Positions 61,572-64,000 of a stretch of DNA of 64,000 bases are shown here, piece by piece (position 1 is the stretch's first letter; each line of letters begins with the position of its first letter). Both the position numbers and the translations under genes were made by a program. The notes beneath the pieces are model-generated. The model saw only the letters and a list, made by a program, of their open reading frames with translations, was not told the DNA's origin and searched no databases. The stretch spans positions 2,232,001-2,296,000 of the forward strand of contig NZ_CP050307.1 in the NCBI RefSeq assembly GCF_014189535.1, given 5' to 3'. Source of the DNA: Rhizobium lusitanum. Lineage in GTDB: Bacteria > Pseudomonadota > Alphaproteobacteria > Rhizobiales > Rhizobiaceae.

Positions 61572-62242
61572 CCCAATCCCCACTCGCTCTGGTCAGCCAC
61601 CCCTTGTGTCCCTTCGTGCAGCGCGCCGCGATCGTGCTTCTTGAAAAAAGCGTGTCATTCGACAGGATCGACATCGATCTCACTGCTAAACCGGAATGGT
61701 TTCTGGCCATCTCTCCCACAGGCAAGGTTCCACTACTGAAGATCCCGCAGGAAAGCGGACCGGACGCTGTACTGTTCGAGAGCATGGTGATCTGTGAATA
61801 TCTCGAAGAAACGCAGGAAGGCGTCAAACTGTACTCTGCCGATCCGTTGGAGCGTGCCCGGCAGCGTGCCTGGATCGAATTTGGCACGGCGACCCTTACC
61901 GATGCATGGTTGTTTCTGAACGCAAAAGACGCAGCGACAGCCGCGATAAAACATGCCGCCTTTCGTGAAAAGCTGGAGCGGCTTGAAGGCGTCCTGGAGC
62001 ATGGCCCGTATTTTGGAGGCGCTGCGTTCAGTATGGTCGACGCGGTGTTCTCGCCAGTTTTCCGGTATTTTGACATTCTCAAACCGGACGTTTCCACATC
62101 GTTGTTCGATGGTGTCAATCGGGTGTCAGCCTGGAAAAGTGCCTTGATGAAGCGCGCGAGCGTGATGTCCTCAGTTGGAGATGACTATCCGGAGCGCTTC
62201 CGCAAGCATCTTCGTGACCATGGGGCTCTGCTGGGCGCATAG
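61568..62242 (+). CDS. Glutathione S-transferase-like protein
   Basis: The 224-residue protein has a thioredoxin-like N-terminal domain: LVSHPLCPFVQRAAIVLLEK with the Cys near residue 12, WFLAISPTGKVPLLKI with the cis-Pro, and LFESMVICEYLEE with Glu-Ser, and a helical C-terminal domain. This fits the omega/DHAR-like GST branch, which reduces or deglutathionylates substrates. ATG 61568 starts inside the read-through end of the tetR frame. Confidence 0.86.
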   Translation: MTQSPLALVSHPLCPFVQRAAIVLLEKSVSFDRIDIDLTAKPEWFLAISPTGKVPLLKIPQESGPDAVLFESMVICEYLEETQEGVKLYSADPLERARQRAWIEFGTATLTDAWLFLNAKDAATAAIKHAAFREKLERLEGVLEHGPYFGGAAFSMVDAVFSPVFRYFDILKPDVSTSLFDGVNRVSAWKSALMKRASVMSSVGDDYPERFRKHLRDHGALLGA

Positions 62243-62432
62243 GCTCAGAGGCATATTGGCAGATTATGTGAAGCTGATTTCGACATTCCTGCTTGCAGAA
62301 TTGACAGGTTGAGGTTTCAGTTGGCTGTGCCGAATGCCAGGTGTCGGAACCTTCCCAATAGGTGGTGAGCGCTACCGTGTGCATCCCGAAGACCGTTGGG
62401 TGATGAACCCACTTCTCCTCGGCCCCAGAGCG

Positions 62433-62712
62433 TTAAACAATAGCCTCGATCAAGCGCGGACCGGGTTCCTGCATCGTGCGTGAAAACGCCTTGTCAAATT
62501 CACGCCGGGAATCTGTCCGTATCGCGGGCCCCCCAAACCCGAAGCCACCTTCACCCAGTCAATGACGGGATCTTCAAGACTCCTCAGAGACGCGGCATTC
62601 TGTCCGCGATTGGTTGTCCCTACGCGCCTCAGCTCATTGTCGAGGATTTTATAGGCACGGGTGCAGTAACAAGTGGAGTTGGAGACAATCGTCATGCTCA
62701 ACCACGTAACTC
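62433..62712 (-). pseudogene. TPP-dependent enzyme (acetolactate-synthase-like), C-terminal remnant
   Basis: The minus strand reads AYKILDNELRRVG, LEDPVIDWVKVASGLG and, after a frame slip, TDSRREFDKAFSRTMQEPGP and RLIEAIV before TAA at 62433. This is the end of the acetolactate-synthase/benzoylformate-decarboxylase family (YaIL..El.rvG; ldwv.lA.g.G; GPrLIEa). The first 450 residues are gone, and no start exists. Confidence 0.75.
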
Positions 62713-62816
62713 TCGCCACGCTGAAACGTGATCGGCCACTAGGGCGCCCGTCGGTACCGGCCCTGTTGTGGTCCACGGAGAACCCTCCGATCATCGTTGA
62801 TGATCACCTGCAGTGA

Positions 62817-63797
62817 TCAGAGCGTGAAGTCCGCAACGATCTTGCCCGGAGCATGGCCAGTGCGATTGCGCTCGATTGCGGACGGCAGATCTTCGAAACT
62901 GACAACTTCGGCAATTGTCGATCGTAGTGCGCCAGTGGCAACTTGCTGGGCAATGGCGGCCAGGCGCGGCGTGTCGGGCTTGTTTGATAGAAAGACGCCG
63001 CGGCGGCCTTGCGGCGCGCGCGAGGCGACATCCGGAGCAGCGATGCTGACGAGGAGGCCCTCAGGTGACAGGAGCATCCATGACCGGTCGATAACTTCGC
63101 CGCCGACCAGGTCGATGACGAGATCGATGTGGCCCGCGAGATGCTCGAGCGTCTGGTGACGGTAATCGATCACCTCGTCCGCACCCAAGGCCCGCACATG
63201 CGCGAGGCTCGTGGTTGAGGCCGTGGCGTAAACGAATGCTCCGGCCGCCTTGGCGAACTGAACGGCGAAGCCGCCCACGCCCCCGGCTGCGCCATGGATC
63301 AGCACCCGCCGTCCGGAGAGGCCAAAATCCGCTGCCTGAATGACATGCCATGCCGTCATTGCGGCCACCGGAACGGCTGCTGCTTCAACGTCCGAAAGCT
63401 CGGCGGGCGTCGGGACAAGTTTCTCGGCGTCGATAACCAGATGGTCGGTATAGGCACCGCACCCGCCGAGCGCAGCCATCACCCGGTCGCCCCGCATCAG
63501 GCCTGTTACGCCCGGTCCTGTCTGCAGCACGATTCCGGCCATCTCGATGCCAAGGGTTGCGGGAAGCTCTAGCTTAAAGATGTTGCGGAGGTTGCCTTCA
63601 CGGATCTTCCAGTCGAGGCCGTTCACTGCGGCGGCCGTGACCTTGACCAGCACCTTGCCAGGACCCGGCTCAGGCGTCGGCACCCGATCGACTGTCAGAG
63701 ATTCCGGGCCACCATAGGCTTGAAGACGTAAGGCTCGGCCATGGGTTTGCGGTTCGAATGTGGGATCGGCGCGCTTAAGGGTATCGGACGTGTTCAT
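62817..63797 (-). CDS. Zinc-free quinone-oxidoreductase-like MDR protein
   Basis: The 326-residue protein is a medium-chain reductase: LRLQAYGGPESLTVDRVPTP, VKVTAAAVNGLDWKIREGNL, the cofactor motif VLIHGAAGGVGGFAVQFAKA near residue 165 and ALGADEVIDYR. It has no zinc ligands, as in NADPH:quinone reductases. ATG 63797 is chosen over 63968. A perfect palindrome lies 55 bases upstream. Confidence 0.87.
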   Translation of the reverse strand: MNTSDTLKRADPTFEPQTHGRALRLQAYGGPESLTVDRVPTPEPGPGKVLVKVTAAAVNGLDWKIREGNLRNIFKLELPATLGIEMAGIVLQTGPGVTGLMRGDRVMAALGGCGAYTDHLVIDAEKLVPTPAELSDVEAAAVPVAAMTAWHVIQAADFGLSGRRVLIHGAAGGVGGFAVQFAKAAGAFVYATASTTSLAHVRALGADEVIDYRHQTLEHLAGHIDLVIDLVGGEVIDRSWMLLSPEGLLVSIAAPDVASRAPQGRRGVFLSNKPDTPRLAAIAQQVATGALRSTIAEVVSFEDLPSAIERNRTGHAPGKIVADFTL

Positions 63798-63851
63798 GTG
63801 TTTCTCCTTCACGACGAAGGTATACGTTCCAATTTGCGAGGAAAGTCGTTG

Positions 63852-63872
63852 AAATGAGACAGTCCGTCTCAT
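63852..63872. promoter_or_regulatory. Palindromic operator upstream of the quinone reductase
   Basis: AATGAGAC, five bases, GTCTCATT: perfect eight-base arms, typical of TetR or other dimeric repressors, near the expected promoter of the gene starting at 63797. A further half-site GAGAC follows at 63875. The regulator is probably encoded beyond the window's right edge. Confidence 0.6.
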
Positions 63873-64000
63873 TGGAGAGACAATCTGTGGAACTCCCAAG
63901 CAGGCTCCAATGTTGTCGGTAGGCCGCTTATCTGTGCATGGTTTAGGCCGACCAGCCAACGTCATCATCTGCCGATGTAGGCGGCAAGTTCGTCCGGTGT

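Noticed and set aside
1..64000. rRNA, tRNA, riboswitch, CRISPR or replication origin
   Set aside because: I looked for conserved tRNA arms, repeat-spacer patterns and repABC-like genes by eye and saw none, but structure-based searches could not be run.

Overview
The window looks like accessory DNA (plasmid, chromid or genomic island) of an alphaproteobacterium, most likely a member of the Rhizobiaceae (Rhizobium/Agrobacterium/Ensifer type). Reasons, all from reading the sequence: acyl-homoserine-lactone LuxR/LuxI genes, an ArgP/LysG-LysE pair, an HWE-type histidine kinase, inositol-dehydrogenase genes linked to a sugar ABC transporter, NodU-type carbamoyltransferase, many LysR/TetR/SDR genes, fairly high GC, and debris of IS21, IS3, IS6 and ISL3 elements. 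No rRNA, tRNA, CRISPR array or replication origin was seen.

Layout. (1) 1-780: 3' part of an unrecognised gene. (2) 781-1809: a patchwork of gene debris (IS21 helper tail, an internally deleted luxI). (3) 1810-13913: eleven tightly packed + strand genes that look like one biosynthetic operon: acyltransferase, MFS exporter, DmpG-like aldolase, DmpF-like acylating aldehyde dehydrogenase, carbamoyltransferase, alpha-oxoamine synthase, CitE-like lyase, MaoC hydratase, ornithine-cyclodeaminase-like reductase, SDR, serine-acetyltransferase-like protein. I do not recognise the product; a small carbamoylated amino-ketone or amino-alcohol is a reasonable guess. (4) 13914-19594: a quorum-sensing block with two luxR genes, an intact luxI, a tetR and a broken flavoprotein gene. 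(5) 20544-24975: a minus-strand operon of two paralogous ~100-residue proteins, each made of two HLLGG repeats, then an ATP-grasp enzyme and an OafA-type acyltransferase; this resembles a peptide-modification (RiPP-like) system and is the best candidate for something undescribed.

Regions 2 to 5 are tied together by a near-identical 16-23 bp lux-box-like inverted repeat that lies upstream of the intact luxI (17748), the deleted luxI in front of the biosynthetic operon (1452) and the two-repeat protein operon (25249), with a diverged copy at 14530. My inference is a quorum-sensing regulon in which the single intact LuxI controls both secondary-metabolite loci.

(6) 25434-37897: IS3 debris, argP/lysE, a Na+/H+ antiporter, a FAD oxidoreductase and a stress-type group (25-residue membrane peptide, YflT-like protein, response regulator, PAS-LuxR protein, CsbD, BON protein, HWE kinase). 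(7) 38365-45113: SDR and RND efflux pump with two TetR regulators; an almost identical operator lies before the SDR and between the pump and one tetR. (8) 45324-53468: FabF-like synthase, ftsZ and rpiR fragments, then an inositol-like catabolic and ABC uptake operon facing a LacI regulator with two operator palindromes. (9) 53617-63797: small oxidoreductase/hydrolase units, each next to its own regulator, with several pseudogenes (TAT-exported hydrolase with a frameshift, IS6 remnant, truncated SnoaL copy, TPP-enzyme remnant).
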